Assembly: GCA_023511795.1 (NCBI GenBank)
Contig: JAIMAU010000003.1
Coordinates: forward strand, 1-64,000
Origin: Armatimonadota bacterium
Lineage (GTDB): Bacteria; Armatimonadota; UBA5829; DTJY01
Length of the DNA stretch: 64,000 bases
Reading direction: 5' to 3'
Shown: in pieces, positions 44,560-54,319 of the stretch
How positions within the stretch are numbered: the first letter of the stretch is position 1
How the letters are laid out: each line of letters begins with the position of its first letter
Notes under the pieces: generated by a model
Seen by the model: the letters and a program-made list of their open reading frames with translations, nothing else
Database searches by the model: none
What the model was told of the DNA's origin: nothing
Position numbers and translations under genes: made by a program

Positions 44560-46050
44560 ATGACGGAAAACGCAATGAATAGACGCGAATTTTTGAAAAT
44601 CACAGGCATAGGCGCGGCAGCACTAGCTCTACCAAGCTGGCTTCCAAACTCGGCTTTGGGAGACAATAAACCAAACATAATTGTAATTGTCTCTGACGAC
44701 CAGGGCTATGCTGAATTGGGATGTCAGGGATGCAAAGATATCCCTACGCCAAATATTGACTCCATTGCGAAAAATGGAGTCCGCTTCACCAATGGATATG
44801 TCTCATGTCCGGTCTGCAGTCCCACTAGGGCAGGGCTACTCACAGGAAGGTATCAACAAAGATTCGGGCATGAGTTTAATCCAGGTCCAGCCAACTTAGC
44901 AGACACCCAATTTGGGCTTCCTCTTACTGAAACCACTTTGGCTGCACGGCTCAAGACTGCTGGCTATAAAACAGGAATCGTCGGAAAATGGCACCTCGGC
45001 TACAATGAACCTTATTGGCCGCTAAACAGAGGATTCGACGAGTTTTTTGGATTCCTTGGTGGTGCTCACCAATACTTCGGCGAGGGCAAAGAGGCTCGGA
45101 ACCGCATCATGCGCGGAAAAGAACCAGTGGAAGAAAAAGAATACCTAACCGATGCGTTTGCCCGCGAGGCAGTTTCGTTTATTAATAGACATAGCAAAGA
45201 AAAATTTTTCCTCTATCTAGCGTTCAACGCAGTACATTCACCTCTGCAGGCACCCGAAAAATACCTTAGCCGTTTCTCCTCAATCACCGATAAAAAACGT
45301 CGGACATTTGCTGCAATGCTTTCTGCGATGGACGATGCAGTTGGAAAGGTTCTCAACGCTCTTCGAAAGAATAAGATTGAGGAAAATACGCTGATCTTCT
45401 TCATAAGCGATAACGGCGGGCCAACACTAAATACCACTTCGAGAAACGACCCGCTAAGGGGGTATAAAGGCCAAGTCTATGAAGGAGGAATTCGCGTGCC
45501 CTATTTGGTTCAGTGGAAAGGCGTAATTCCCGCAGGTAAGGTTTACGACAAGCCAGTCATATCGCTAGATATTGCACCAACCGCATGTGCGGTAGCAGGC
45601 GCCGACACTAAAGGAGCTAAGTTCGACGGTGTTAACCTGCTTCCGTTCCTGACAGGCAAATCAAAAGCTAATCCACATGATGTTTTATACTGGCGATTTG
45701 GTGCTCAACTAGCAATTCGAAAAGACAATTGGAAGCTTGTGAAATTGGAGGATGGCTACACTGAACTTTATAACTTGGAAGAAGATATCGGAGAGAAGAA
45801 TAATCTCAATTCAAAGAACCAAGAGAGAGTAAAGGAACTTAGTAATTTGCTGGCGAAATGGGATTCTGAGCTTGCTGAGCCCTTATGGAAAGGGCGTGGA
45901 GCAACTAAAAAACGCATGGCAAAACAAAAAGAAAAGCTACAAATCAATAAAGTTTTAAGCCAAAATATGAACAGACTCTCTAGGAGGATAGATGCGTGGA
46001 AGTTAGAGTCGTACAAGGATCTATTACGGAAACACCTAGCGACGCATTAA
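44560..46050 (+). CDS. Tat-exported type I sulfatase
   Basis: This 496-residue protein has a twin-arginine signal (NRREFLKITGIGAAALALP) and then a sulfatase domain. Metal Asp residues lie in VSDDQGYAELG, the formylglycine site is CSPTRAGLLTGRY, and GKWHLG and ISDNGGP carry further active-site residues. The Cys-type site needs a formylglycine-generating enzyme, not in this window. It likely removes sulfate from polysaccharides in the periplasm. I chose ATG 44560 because GGAGG lies about 10 bases upstream; a later ATG (44575) would start nearer the RR motif. It overlaps pepA by 55 bp. Confidence 0.92.
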   Translation: MTENAMNRREFLKITGIGAAALALPSWLPNSALGDNKPNIIVIVSDDQGYAELGCQGCKDIPTPNIDSIAKNGVRFTNGYVSCPVCSPTRAGLLTGRYQQRFGHEFNPGPANLADTQFGLPLTETTLAARLKTAGYKTGIVGKWHLGYNEPYWPLNRGFDEFFGFLGGAHQYFGEGKEARNRIMRGKEPVEEKEYLTDAFAREAVSFINRHSKEKFFLYLAFNAVHSPLQAPEKYLSRFSSITDKKRRTFAAMLSAMDDAVGKVLNALRKNKIEENTLIFFISDNGGPTLNTTSRNDPLRGYKGQVYEGGIRVPYLVQWKGVIPAGKVYDKPVISLDIAPTACAVAGADTKGAKFDGVNLLPFLTGKSKANPHDVLYWRFGAQLAIRKDNWKLVKLEDGYTELYNLEEDIGEKNNLNSKNQERVKELSNLLAKWDSELAEPLWKGRGATKKRMAKQKEKLQINKVLSQNMNRLSRRIDAWKLESYKDLLRKHLATH

Positions 46051-47492
46051 TAGTAAACCTTTTTGAGGGCATCACCGCTCCCGGCGGTGCGACTGGGGCG
46101 GTAGACCGTGCACTTGATGGAGCTATCAGCGAGCTGATCGCCGCAGGTGAAATAAAAGGCAAAATTTGTGAGACTACGCTCATTCATACGCATGGAAAGA
46201 TTGCACCGAAGCGGGTTCTGGTGGTTGGCCTTGGGAAGAGCGATGAATTCGACTTGTATGCCGTCCGCAAAGCTGCTGGCGCCGCAATCCGTTTCTTGAA
46301 AGGCAAAAGCGTGCAGAGCGTCACCACAATAGTCCATGGAGCAGGTGTTGGCGGACTCAATCCCGCCGAAGCTGCGCGGGCCACCATAGAGGCTACAATC
46401 CTTGGCATGTATGAACCCGATCTTTACAAGAAAGAAAAATCTCAAAGGATTGAGACCTTTACATTAGTCGAACGAGACCCCCAGAAGGCTTCCGAGTTCG
46501 AGGCAGCTGCAGCCGAGGGACAAATTCTCGCCGAAGCAACCAACTACGCACGTGACCTGGCAAACGAACCAGCGAACAAGATGACGCCAACTAAACTAGC
46601 CGAGAAGGCACAGGAGATAGCACAAGAATATGGTTTGGAGATAGACATTCTAGACGAGAACCGCATGAATAATCTAGGCATGGGAGCAATCCTTGCAGTC
46701 GCTCAAGGTAGCACACAACCGCCGAGGTTAATTGTCATGCGATATCGAGCTGGCGACGACAAGCCGACAATCGCATTTATTGGCAAAGGGCTGACCTTCG
46801 ACAGCGGCGGCATTTCCATAAAACCAAGCGAAAACATGCGTGACATGAAGTTCGACATGGCCGGCGGTGCCGCAGTGCTTGGTGCCATGAAGGCTATTGC
46901 TCAGCTTAAGCCAGCAATCAACGTTTTGGGTGTTGTCCCTGCATCAGAGAATCTTCCCGACGGGAAAGCATACAAGCCTGGCGATGTGATTACTTGCATG
47001 AGTGGCAAAACCGTGGAGATTATCACAACCGATGCCGAAGGGCGAATGCTTCTAGCAGATGCAATTACTTACGCAAGACAGCTGGGCGCAGACTACCTGG
47101 TGGATATCGCCACGCTGACCGGTTCATGTGTGATAGCCCTTGGGATTGAAATCACGGGTCTCTTTGGAAACAACCGCAAGCTGATTGAGTGTGTTCTCGA
47201 TGCTTCAAAGTCTGCAGGCGAAAAAATGTGGGAACTTCCACTCGAAAAGGATTACATGCGGCAACTCAAGAGTGATATCGCTGATATTGAAAACGCTGGC
47301 GGCAGGTTTGGCGGTGCAATCACTGGCGCCCTTTTCCTGAAGGAGTTTGCCGAGGATACGCCATGGGTCCATCTTGACATTGCCGGAACCTCAGACGTTC
47401 CAGGAGCAGAAGCAGAATCGTACCGAGCTCCAGGTGCAACCGGTGTGGGAGTACGCACTTTTTACCACTTAGTTAAGAAAATAGCCGGCTAA
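45996..47492 (+). CDS. pepA: Leucyl aminopeptidase (M17)
   Basis: This 498-residue protein has the N-terminal macro-like domain (about 1-165) and the catalytic M17 domain. Zn ligands and catalytic residues are in FIGKGLTFDSGGISIKP (Lys, Asp), DMKFDMAGGAAV (Asp) and ITTDAEGRMLLADA, close to the NTDAEGRL signature. It removes N-terminal residues from peptides and may also bind DNA in other bacteria. The start is GTG at 45996: AGGAGG lies 8 bases upstream, and the ATG at 45992 is followed by a stop after three codons. The 55-bp overlap with the sulfatase gene makes coupling likely. Confidence 0.95.
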   Translation: MEVRVVQGSITETPSDALIVNLFEGITAPGGATGAVDRALDGAISELIAAGEIKGKICETTLIHTHGKIAPKRVLVVGLGKSDEFDLYAVRKAAGAAIRFLKGKSVQSVTTIVHGAGVGGLNPAEAARATIEATILGMYEPDLYKKEKSQRIETFTLVERDPQKASEFEAAAAEGQILAEATNYARDLANEPANKMTPTKLAEKAQEIAQEYGLEIDILDENRMNNLGMGAILAVAQGSTQPPRLIVMRYRAGDDKPTIAFIGKGLTFDSGGISIKPSENMRDMKFDMAGGAAVLGAMKAIAQLKPAINVLGVVPASENLPDGKAYKPGDVITCMSGKTVEIITTDAEGRMLLADAITYARQLGADYLVDIATLTGSCVIALGIEITGLFGNNRKLIECVLDASKSAGEKMWELPLEKDYMRQLKSDIADIENAGGRFGGAITGALFLKEFAEDTPWVHLDIAGTSDVPGAEAESYRAPGATGVGVRTFYHLVKKIAG

Positions 47493-47520
47493 CATCAATG
47501 CCTAACGAAACCGCCTATAT

Positions 47521-47542
47521 GAGACTCGGGTCTCGCATTTTT
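47521..47542 (+). terminator. Possible terminator of pepA
   Basis: A small GAGAC-TCGG-GTCTC hairpin followed by GCATTTTT lies between the convergent pepA and glycosidase stops. The stem is short. Confidence 0.35.
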
Positions 47543-47547
47543 CCGGC

Positions 47548-50500
47548 TTAGTACTCAGCGATTACCTCCAGTGCCTCTTTCAGAGGCATTGGAATCGAAA
47601 TTATCTCGGTTGCCATATCAAAGTCTGACCATGGCATTCCATTAATTTTGACAGATTTAATCGGCAGTTTGCTTGGATGGCGCAGTTTAAGTTTCAGACT
47701 TGCCGGCGGATTCCTGCGGGGCGGAGTAATCTCAACAAATATGCGGCCTTTTGAGGCTTCAGATACCACACGGTAGCTTACGGGTCCAAAGTATGTAGGA
47801 GCTTCAGTAATTTCAATCTCTTTCCCGTCGTCCAACCATTTCCTAGGGGTTCCAGGACACAGCAAAAGCGCATCCACACTCTCCATTAGCAAAAGGTACC
47901 TAAACCAGGTAAGGAACGCTGACTCGTCAGGCGTCTTATAAAATGGCCCTGCTCCCCAGCCATAAGCTACGACAGGATGCTCGGTAAAACAACGCACATC
48001 AGCATAGAGATTAGCCGCAAAACTATTATAGAAGGCCCGAAGCGCATGCTCGACTTGCCCGCGAACAAGGTAAACAAGCGGATTCGGTAGTAAGTTTGAC
48101 TGGATGGTAATTCCTCCATGGCTGAACCAGAAACGTTCAAGGTCGACATCCCTACCTAACGACCGTGAGACAAAGACATTATCTTCGTAATCCTTGAGAA
48201 TCCAAGTTGCCTCAATGGAATCTGGCTCAATCAAGCCGCAGTCGATATTGAAAATCGGGCCATAGAGCGAATCTCGAATCCAGCCGACATCACGCCCCCG
48301 CAGGTAGGCACGCACCGGCAAATGTGGAATCCAACTGCCGTCCAAAAGCTTCACGACGGGAGAACGCTCTATCGAAACCGCTATAGCCCGCCGGATATCC
48401 TCGCCATATGCCATCGCTTCGCAGGAAATTCGCTCAGCCTCATGGTGGCCAATTTCTTTTAGCACATCTGCTGTACTTTTCATCCCTTTGTAGCAGAGGG
48501 CATTCACTATGTACCAATACTTCCACTCAGGGTTGTCATCTAGGTGGCATGGCGGCAGAAGTCCATATTCCCACACTTTCGAACCGTCAGGTGCTGTGCG
48601 CATTGAAGCTTGTCGTTCTCTGACCACATAATCGCAAGCATCAACCATATTTTGCGCAATCTTTGACACCCATACCTTATCTCTAGTAAGGCGATAATGT
48701 TCGCCCAGCATCCAAAGAATCGTCCCGTGGTCAAGGCTGTAATCACCTACCTGGTAGTCATAATCCTCACTTACTCGCAATCCATGAAGTGCGCCTTCTT
48801 GCGATTTAAACCGTCCGTCCATTCGGCGGCTACCTTGCAGCTCAACAAAAGGCATGATATATTTGCGCGCACGTTCATGGTAACCCCTTAAGTCAAGGGA
48901 TCTAACTTGGTCAACCGTCTCAGTGCCAAATACCTGATAGTCCCAAGTTCCTGCGCCCAACATATAAAGTCCTGTATCAACATCCTTATCTGCTGTGATA
49001 GCAATATGGCATAGATTGGCGCGGTTGAAATCATTTAGTAACTGCTCTGGCACACAGAAAGCGGCGCCCGAGTTTATCTGAGCCTCCCAGTACTCGATTG
49101 TCTCTGCGAGTTTAAGTTCATAATCAAGAGCCCCGACTGCCTCCACGCCTTCATTGCCAGTAAACGTTATAAATGGGATACGAAATTCAATCTCATGTTC
49201 CTGGTTTGGTTCGAGCTCAATGTCATAGGCAATTGCATTGTTGATGCCAACAACATCCCATGGAGAATATGAACAACACGATGGAGCCACCGCCCCTTTG
49301 CACCTTGTATCTATAAAAGCCCTCATCCGAGGCAAATCGTATGGCTCAACAATCCACTTTTTTGGTTTACTTGGGTCATGCGAATTAGCATCCCTTGCCC
49401 GGCCCATGGCATAAACAAAACCTTTATCGAAAACAAGCAACTCTGGGTTCTCTATCACTAGCCATAAACGACTAGCCTGGCGCCGAGTTCCCACATTGCG
49501 AATGGCAACTCTAGACAATGCAACAACCGGCTCGTCTCCTCGTTTCCTTTCCTCCTGCCAAGGGCTTTCGTACAAAAGAGCGGCAAATGTTGTTTGCTTA
49601 TACTGGATGTCTCCGCTCCCCCATTGGCTCAAGTAAATTGGCAGATAGCCCCTCAGCGGCGACTGGCTGGTTGCATCTTCGCGCTCACGGAAGTCAGGTG
49701 GTTCACCAGAAGGGAATCTGAACCAAATTGCTTTTCCTGGCCAAAGGAGCCTTGCAGCGTCCCTACCGACCAGTTTCAACAAACTCTTGTCCGCAAAGAT
49801 GTCACCATTATATCGAACTGCGAACTCCTGACGGTTAGCATCGCATCCAATTGGACAGTAACGGCCATATGGGCCCTGGCGAGTTTTCCAAAGCTGAGGT
49901 ATCTCTGCGCTGGCACGCTCGTATGTTTGCTCCGGCTCAGTAGCGACCCGGTCGTAGATTGAGACCACCCCTTCTCGACGCCATTGCTTAAATCCTCCTG
50001 AGCCCTCCTCACCAACAAATACCCCAAAATCGGTGATATATACGCCGGTGCTGAGTGCATCGGTTACTTGGAATGAGAAACTCCGTTCCCTACACTTAAC
50101 GGTTACCACTGTCGCATCGGGATGCAGAGGAGCTGCCTTCTCAATAAAACCAGCACCCACATCGGCAAACAAAACCTCAATGACAATTGCCTTCGGATTC
50201 GACTCATCCACCGAAAGCAGATAGCCATTGTAAACCTCCACATGGTCTGCAAAGGTAATACCCCCGTTGTTTATCCCAAATTCCACACGTAGTGTCGCCT
50301 TCCGCCAGATTGAATCTGAAAAGACGCTGATATGCTCAATACGTGGACTAGTATCATGAAAAAGCAGACGGAGCTTGAGCGATTGGCGGAACTTTACTGA
50401 AAAGTCCTCCGCATGCGGAAGCTCAACAATGTCAAGTGGGTCGAAGGTATGTCTCCAAACATTTCCTTCTACTTCAACATTATCGTGGGCTGTTGCCCAT

Positions 50501-50832
50501 TTGCCATTATATGCATCTTCGACAGCAGTCCAGCCTCCCGCCCATTGTTCAGGCCAGGTATGATTCCAATATTGGAGCTTGACCATGCCTGGCGAAGGAG
50601 CTCGCTGTTTGGCATATCTGACTTCAACCATTGAAAAACGGCGAGGGCATTCCCATTCCAACCCAATATGCGGTCCACCATGCTCTGGTACATCAACTGG
50701 AAGCCATGCCGTTCCATCACTCGGAGCGTCATGTCTTTCAATTGTAAACCTATCTGAGCCAGTCCAATAGCTAATTATGCCAAAAGGCGCAATGTCAACA
50801 CGAGAGCCTACAATGTCTGAAGAAATGTGCAT
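47548..50832 (-). CDS. Large predicted (alpha/alpha)6-barrel glycosidase-like protein
   Basis: This 1094-residue protein has no obvious signal peptide. The first 600 residues are beta-rich (several sandwich-like segments, for example WRHTFDPLDIVELPHAEDF). A helical region with pattern VGDYSLDHGTILWMLGEHYRLTRD, EYGLLPPCHLDD and WKYWYIVNALCYKGM (about 640-960) resembles the (alpha/alpha)6 catalytic barrels of rhamnosidase-like families, and a short beta domain closes the C-terminus. Family and substrate are not recognised. It is divergent from the FAH gene and surrounded by sugar-processing genes, suggesting polysaccharide breakdown. Confidence 0.6.
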   Translation of the reverse strand: MHISSDIVGSRVDIAPFGIISYWTGSDRFTIERHDAPSDGTAWLPVDVPEHGGPHIGLEWECPRRFSMVEVRYAKQRAPSPGMVKLQYWNHTWPEQWAGGWTAVEDAYNGKWATAHDNVEVEGNVWRHTFDPLDIVELPHAEDFSVKFRQSLKLRLLFHDTSPRIEHISVFSDSIWRKATLRVEFGINNGGITFADHVEVYNGYLLSVDESNPKAIVIEVLFADVGAGFIEKAAPLHPDATVVTVKCRERSFSFQVTDALSTGVYITDFGVFVGEEGSGGFKQWRREGVVSIYDRVATEPEQTYERASAEIPQLWKTRQGPYGRYCPIGCDANRQEFAVRYNGDIFADKSLLKLVGRDAARLLWPGKAIWFRFPSGEPPDFREREDATSQSPLRGYLPIYLSQWGSGDIQYKQTTFAALLYESPWQEERKRGDEPVVALSRVAIRNVGTRRQASRLWLVIENPELLVFDKGFVYAMGRARDANSHDPSKPKKWIVEPYDLPRMRAFIDTRCKGAVAPSCCSYSPWDVVGINNAIAYDIELEPNQEHEIEFRIPFITFTGNEGVEAVGALDYELKLAETIEYWEAQINSGAAFCVPEQLLNDFNRANLCHIAITADKDVDTGLYMLGAGTWDYQVFGTETVDQVRSLDLRGYHERARKYIMPFVELQGSRRMDGRFKSQEGALHGLRVSEDYDYQVGDYSLDHGTILWMLGEHYRLTRDKVWVSKIAQNMVDACDYVVRERQASMRTAPDGSKVWEYGLLPPCHLDDNPEWKYWYIVNALCYKGMKSTADVLKEIGHHEAERISCEAMAYGEDIRRAIAVSIERSPVVKLLDGSWIPHLPVRAYLRGRDVGWIRDSLYGPIFNIDCGLIEPDSIEATWILKDYEDNVFVSRSLGRDVDLERFWFSHGGITIQSNLLPNPLVYLVRGQVEHALRAFYNSFAANLYADVRCFTEHPVVAYGWGAGPFYKTPDESAFLTWFRYLLLMESVDALLLCPGTPRKWLDDGKEIEITEAPTYFGPVSYRVVSEASKGRIFVEITPPRRNPPASLKLKLRHPSKLPIKSVKINGMPWSDFDMATEIISIPMPLKEALEVIAEY

Positions 50833-50999
50833 TGGCAGAATCCTTGACTTCTAGTTCGAGTGCAATCCTATGGATATCTGGCCTATGTGTTCGACAACCA
50901 GAGATGGCAATCCTTTAGGAGGAGATGAAGAATCATCGCTTGCAAAATAAATACTTTGACCTACTTTCATATAGTCCCATCTCCAATTTTTTCATCCTC

Positions 51000-51029
51000 T
51001 TGACCCATATTCGAAGGCAGTGGTAACAT
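51000..51029 (+). promoter_or_regulatory. Promoter of the FAH-family gene
   Basis: TTGACC (51000-51005), an 18-bp spacer and TAACAT (51024-51029) preceded by TGG. Predicted +1 is near 51036, before a TAGGAG ribosome site. Confidence 0.55.
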
Positions 51030-51062
51030 ACCTCTGCAACCAACTTATTAGGAGTAATAGAT

Positions 51063-51962
51063 ATGAAAATCGCTCGCTTTGCTGCACCAGACCTTGGACC
51101 AGAAAATATTGGAATTGTACTCAACGGCGAAGTATTCAATTTCACTGGTGCCTTCCAGGCATATCAGCTTTTCGAAAAGCAAGTGTGCGAATGCCCCGTT
51201 CATTCACCAATGGAGCTAATGGAAAAAGGATTATTTTCCGTCGAGACATTCCAAAACGTTCTTGATTTCTCCAAAAAACACGGAATGATGGAGCGCTTCA
51301 CCGTGAAGCAATACAAGCTTCTTGCGCCAATCAAAAGACCTTCGAAGATTATCGCCCTGGGACGAAATTATATGGCGCATGCTCTCGAAAGCGGCATGGC
51401 GATACCGACCGAACCAATTATATTCGCGAAGGCAAACTCTGCGGTAATTGGTCCAGATGAGCCGGTTATTTATAAAAAATTCCTTACTCGTGTCGACCCC
51501 GAAGGCGAGCTTGCGGTAATCATCGGCAAGGAAGGCTCAAGCATTCCCGAAAGCGAGGCAGAATCGTATATTGCTGGCTACACGATGATGAACGACGTAA
51601 CAGCTCGTGATTTACAAAAGCATGATTTAAGCATTTCAAGCCCATGGCTTAGGTCGAAAGGGATTGATACCTTCTGCCCTCTCGGACCTTGGATTGTGCT
51701 TCCAGACGAGATTCACGAGCCCGTCGAGCTCGACATTGAGACTCGTGTGAATGGCGAAGTTCGTCAGAAAGACAACACACGCAGCTTGATGTTCAAGATA
51801 CCATACCTTATTCACTGGATATCCCAATATCATACGCTATTCCCTGGCGACGTTATTTCAACAGGCACCCCGGAAGGGATGAAGCCAGTGCTTCCCGGAG
51901 ATATTATGGAAGTCGAGATAGAAAAGATTGGAATTTTAAGGAATCCAGTAGTAAGCGAGTAG
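51063..51962 (+). CDS. Fumarylacetoacetate-hydrolase-family enzyme
   Basis: This 299-residue protein has a divergent N-terminal part (1-95) and the C-terminal FAH domain. Key residues: GRNYMAHALESG, DPEGELAVIIG (metal Glu residues), GYTMMNDVTARDLQ (Asp), KGIDTFCPLGPWI and STGTPEG. Members cleave C-C bonds or hydrate keto acids, such as sugar-acid catabolic intermediates or 2-keto-4-pentenoate. The substrate is not readable. TAGGAG precedes the ATG. It is followed after 77 bp by an M20 peptidase gene in the same direction. Confidence 0.88.
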   Translation: MKIARFAAPDLGPENIGIVLNGEVFNFTGAFQAYQLFEKQVCECPVHSPMELMEKGLFSVETFQNVLDFSKKHGMMERFTVKQYKLLAPIKRPSKIIALGRNYMAHALESGMAIPTEPIIFAKANSAVIGPDEPVIYKKFLTRVDPEGELAVIIGKEGSSIPESEAESYIAGYTMMNDVTARDLQKHDLSISSPWLRSKGIDTFCPLGPWIVLPDEIHEPVELDIETRVNGEVRQKDNTRSLMFKIPYLIHWISQYHTLFPGDVISTGTPEGMKPVLPGDIMEVEIEKIGILRNPVVSE

Positions 51963-52039
51963 TACACGAAAAATCAGGCAGCGGAAGTTTGAGAATTTTC
52001 CACCGCACCATCTTTTGCACTCAGCTCAATTAATAAAAT

Positions 52040-53149
52040 ATGCGCATTGACGATAAGTACTTAATCAACCTGCATACTAAGCTTGTGAACATACCAAGCG
52101 TCTTTCCGAATGAAAAGGAGATCATGCTTTTTCTTGAAGATGAGCTCAAGCGTTTGGGATTTACCCCGCACCGCTTAATGGTAAAGCAAAACCGCTTTAA
52201 CCTTCTAGTACGAATTGGAAATGGAAGCCCCATACTTTGCCTGAACGCTCATTCTGACACAGTTCCTCCTAGTGGGGAGTCAGTACCCAAAGCAAAGATT
52301 AAGAACGGACGCATGTATGGGCTGGGTAGTGCAGATGATAAAGCATCAATTGCCGCCATGGTTGCCGCAATTCGGGCAATCTCCGAATCGGATGTCAAAC
52401 TTAACGGCACACTTGACCTGTTTATTTCCGTGGACGAAGAAGGCGATGCACAAGGCGTTCGGTCGGCAATCGAGAATGGTTATAAGTGCGATATGGTAAT
52501 CACAGGCGAGCCAACCAACCTCCAAATGGTGCCAACCCATTGTGGCTTGCTTATTTTGGAGATCACCACCTATGGAAAATCCACCCATGGTTCAATCCCA
52601 ATGCAGGGCGTCAATGCGATTGACCGAATGTTTGAGCTTATTTCCGGACTTCGCAAAGTAGCGATAGAATACCCATCCCATCCGCTAATTGGGCCAGGAA
52701 CAATGAACTTAGGGATAATAAAAGGAGGCGACCGACCAAACCGCGTACCCAACCGATGTGAGGCGGCAGTAGACATTCGGTTAGTGCCACCAATGACCAT
52801 TAAGGAACTTCTTAATCGCATAAGGCAGTACTTCGACGATTGGGAAGGGAAGGCAGTCTATAATATTGCAAAACAGGGCGAACCGCTTAACACACCGCAT
52901 GATTCAAACCTTGTGCGTGCACTTGCTTCTGCGGGTGAGAAGATTCTCGGGCGTGCACCCGAGATTGTCGGCTGGCGCGGATGGACAGACGCAGAATCAT
53001 TCCAAACAGGCATCGGGGTTGATGCGGTTGTATTTGGGCCAGGCGAGCTTGAACAAGCACATTCGGCAAACGAATATGTTGATCTGGAGCAGGTATGCCT
53101 TGCAGCGCGCATATACGCAGATGTCACAGCCACATTATTAGCAAAATGA
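52040..53149 (+). CDS. M20-family metallopeptidase (ArgE/DapE-like)
   Basis: This 369-residue protein has the two-Zn aminoacylase layout. Metal ligands and catalytic acids: LNAHSDTVPP (His), GLGSADDKAS (bridging Asp), SVDEEGD (catalytic Glu and ligand Glu), ITGEPTNL and a C-terminal EQAHSANEY (His). The dimerisation domain lies at about 175-285. It would deacylate or hydrolyse an N-acyl amino acid or dipeptide; ArgE, DapE and general peptidase functions cannot be separated. No ribosome site is visible before ATG 52040; the 33-bp gap to alr suggests these two are cotranscribed. Confidence 0.88.
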   Translation: MRIDDKYLINLHTKLVNIPSVFPNEKEIMLFLEDELKRLGFTPHRLMVKQNRFNLLVRIGNGSPILCLNAHSDTVPPSGESVPKAKIKNGRMYGLGSADDKASIAAMVAAIRAISESDVKLNGTLDLFISVDEEGDAQGVRSAIENGYKCDMVITGEPTNLQMVPTHCGLLILEITTYGKSTHGSIPMQGVNAIDRMFELISGLRKVAIEYPSHPLIGPGTMNLGIIKGGDRPNRVPNRCEAAVDIRLVPPMTIKELLNRIRQYFDDWEGKAVYNIAKQGEPLNTPHDSNLVRALASAGEKILGRAPEIVGWRGWTDAESFQTGIGVDAVVFGPGELEQAHSANEYVDLEQVCLAARIYADVTATLLAK

Positions 53150-53182
53150 CTATGAAAAGTTACTTTTCATAAGGATTTTATA

Positions 53183-54319
53183 ATGTTTCGACCTACAGTT
53201 GCCGAAATTGATTTAGAAGCAATTGCGTTTAATTTTCGACAAGTTCGAAATCTAGTTGGACCAGAAGTAAAGATATGTCCAGCTGTGAAGGCTGACGGCT
53301 ATGGGCACGGTGCAATCCCCGTAAGCCAAGCAGTCCTCAACGCTGGCGCCGAAATGCTAGGAGTAGCCACACTTGAGGAAGCACTTGAACTTCGGAACGC
53401 GGGTATTAATACACCAATACTAATCCTTCAGTGCGTTCTCCCAGACGGAATTCCGGAGATTATTGCACACAATGTGAGCACAATGGTGTGCGATCTTGCA
53501 TTTGCCACTGAGCTCTCAAAATGCGCTGTAGAAGCAGGCAAACGGATGAAGGTCCATATCAAAGTTGACACAGGCATGGGGCGCCTGGGCATTAGTCTAG
53601 CTGAAGCAGTGGAGTTCTCAATCCAACTCTCAGGAATGCCCGGCTTGGAAATCGAAGGAATTTTTACACACTTTCCGTCTTCTGGCGACCCAGATTTAAG
53701 TTTTTCTCATATCCAGATTGAGGAATTCCGACGGCTCACAGACGAAATTCGCAAAGCAGGCATCCATATCCCTCTTCGACATATGGCAAACAGCGCAGCA
53801 ATTTTAAACTTACCCGAGTCATACCTCGACATGGTGCGGCCAGGAATAATGCTATATGGGCTTCACGACACAAAGCACCTTGTCCGCGACGTTGAGCTTC
53901 GGCAAGCGATGACCCTAAAGACCAAAATTGTTTTCCTAAAGGAGCTCCCCCCTGGTAAATCGGTGGGCTATGGCCGAACTTTTATTGCTAAGAGGCGCAC
54001 TCTGGTTGCCACAATTCCCATTGGCTATGCAGATGGATACAACCGGTTGCTTTCAAACCGAGCACCAGCCCTGGTTCATGGAATAAGAGTACCAGTCATC
54101 GGAAGAGTTTGCATGGACCAAGTGATGCTTGACGTAACCGACGTCCCCGGAGTTTCGACGGGCGACGAAGTTGTCCTCTATGGACGGCAGGGAAACGAGT
54201 TTATTTCCATCGAAGAAATTGCCGACCTTCAGGGCACGATTGCAGACGAAGTCATATGCTCTGTCAGCAAGCGCGTCCCAAGGGTATACGTCCATAGGGA
54301 AAACCATCAGACTACCTAA
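53183..54319 (+). CDS. alr: Alanine racemase
   Basis: This 378-residue enzyme makes D-alanine for peptidoglycan. The PLP-binding Lys is in AVKADGYGHGA near the N-terminus and the opposing catalytic Tyr is in SVGYGRTF. MRPGIMLYG-like MVRPGIMLYGL and RVCMDQVMLDV are typical. The start has AAGGA seven bases upstream. The 3' end overlaps the stop of the terminase gene by 4 bp (convergent). Confidence 0.96.
   Translation: MFRPTVAEIDLEAIAFNFRQVRNLVGPEVKICPAVKADGYGHGAIPVSQAVLNAGAEMLGVATLEEALELRNAGINTPILILQCVLPDGIPEIIAHNVSTMVCDLAFATELSKCAVEAGKRMKVHIKVDTGMGRLGISLAEAVEFSIQLSGMPGLEIEGIFTHFPSSGDPDLSFSHIQIEEFRRLTDEIRKAGIHIPLRHMANSAAILNLPESYLDMVRPGIMLYGLHDTKHLVRDVELRQAMTLKTKIVFLKELPPGKSVGYGRTFIAKRRTLVATIPIGYADGYNRLLSNRAPALVHGIRVPVIGRVCMDQVMLDVTDVPGVSTGDEVVLYGRQGNEFISIEEIADLQGTIADEVICSVSKRVPRVYVHRENHQTT

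Noticed and set aside
52020-52045. A leaderless start for the M20 peptidase gene
   Set aside because: No TATAAT-like hexamer lies at the required distance and no -35 fits, so the lack of a ribosome site is left unexplained.
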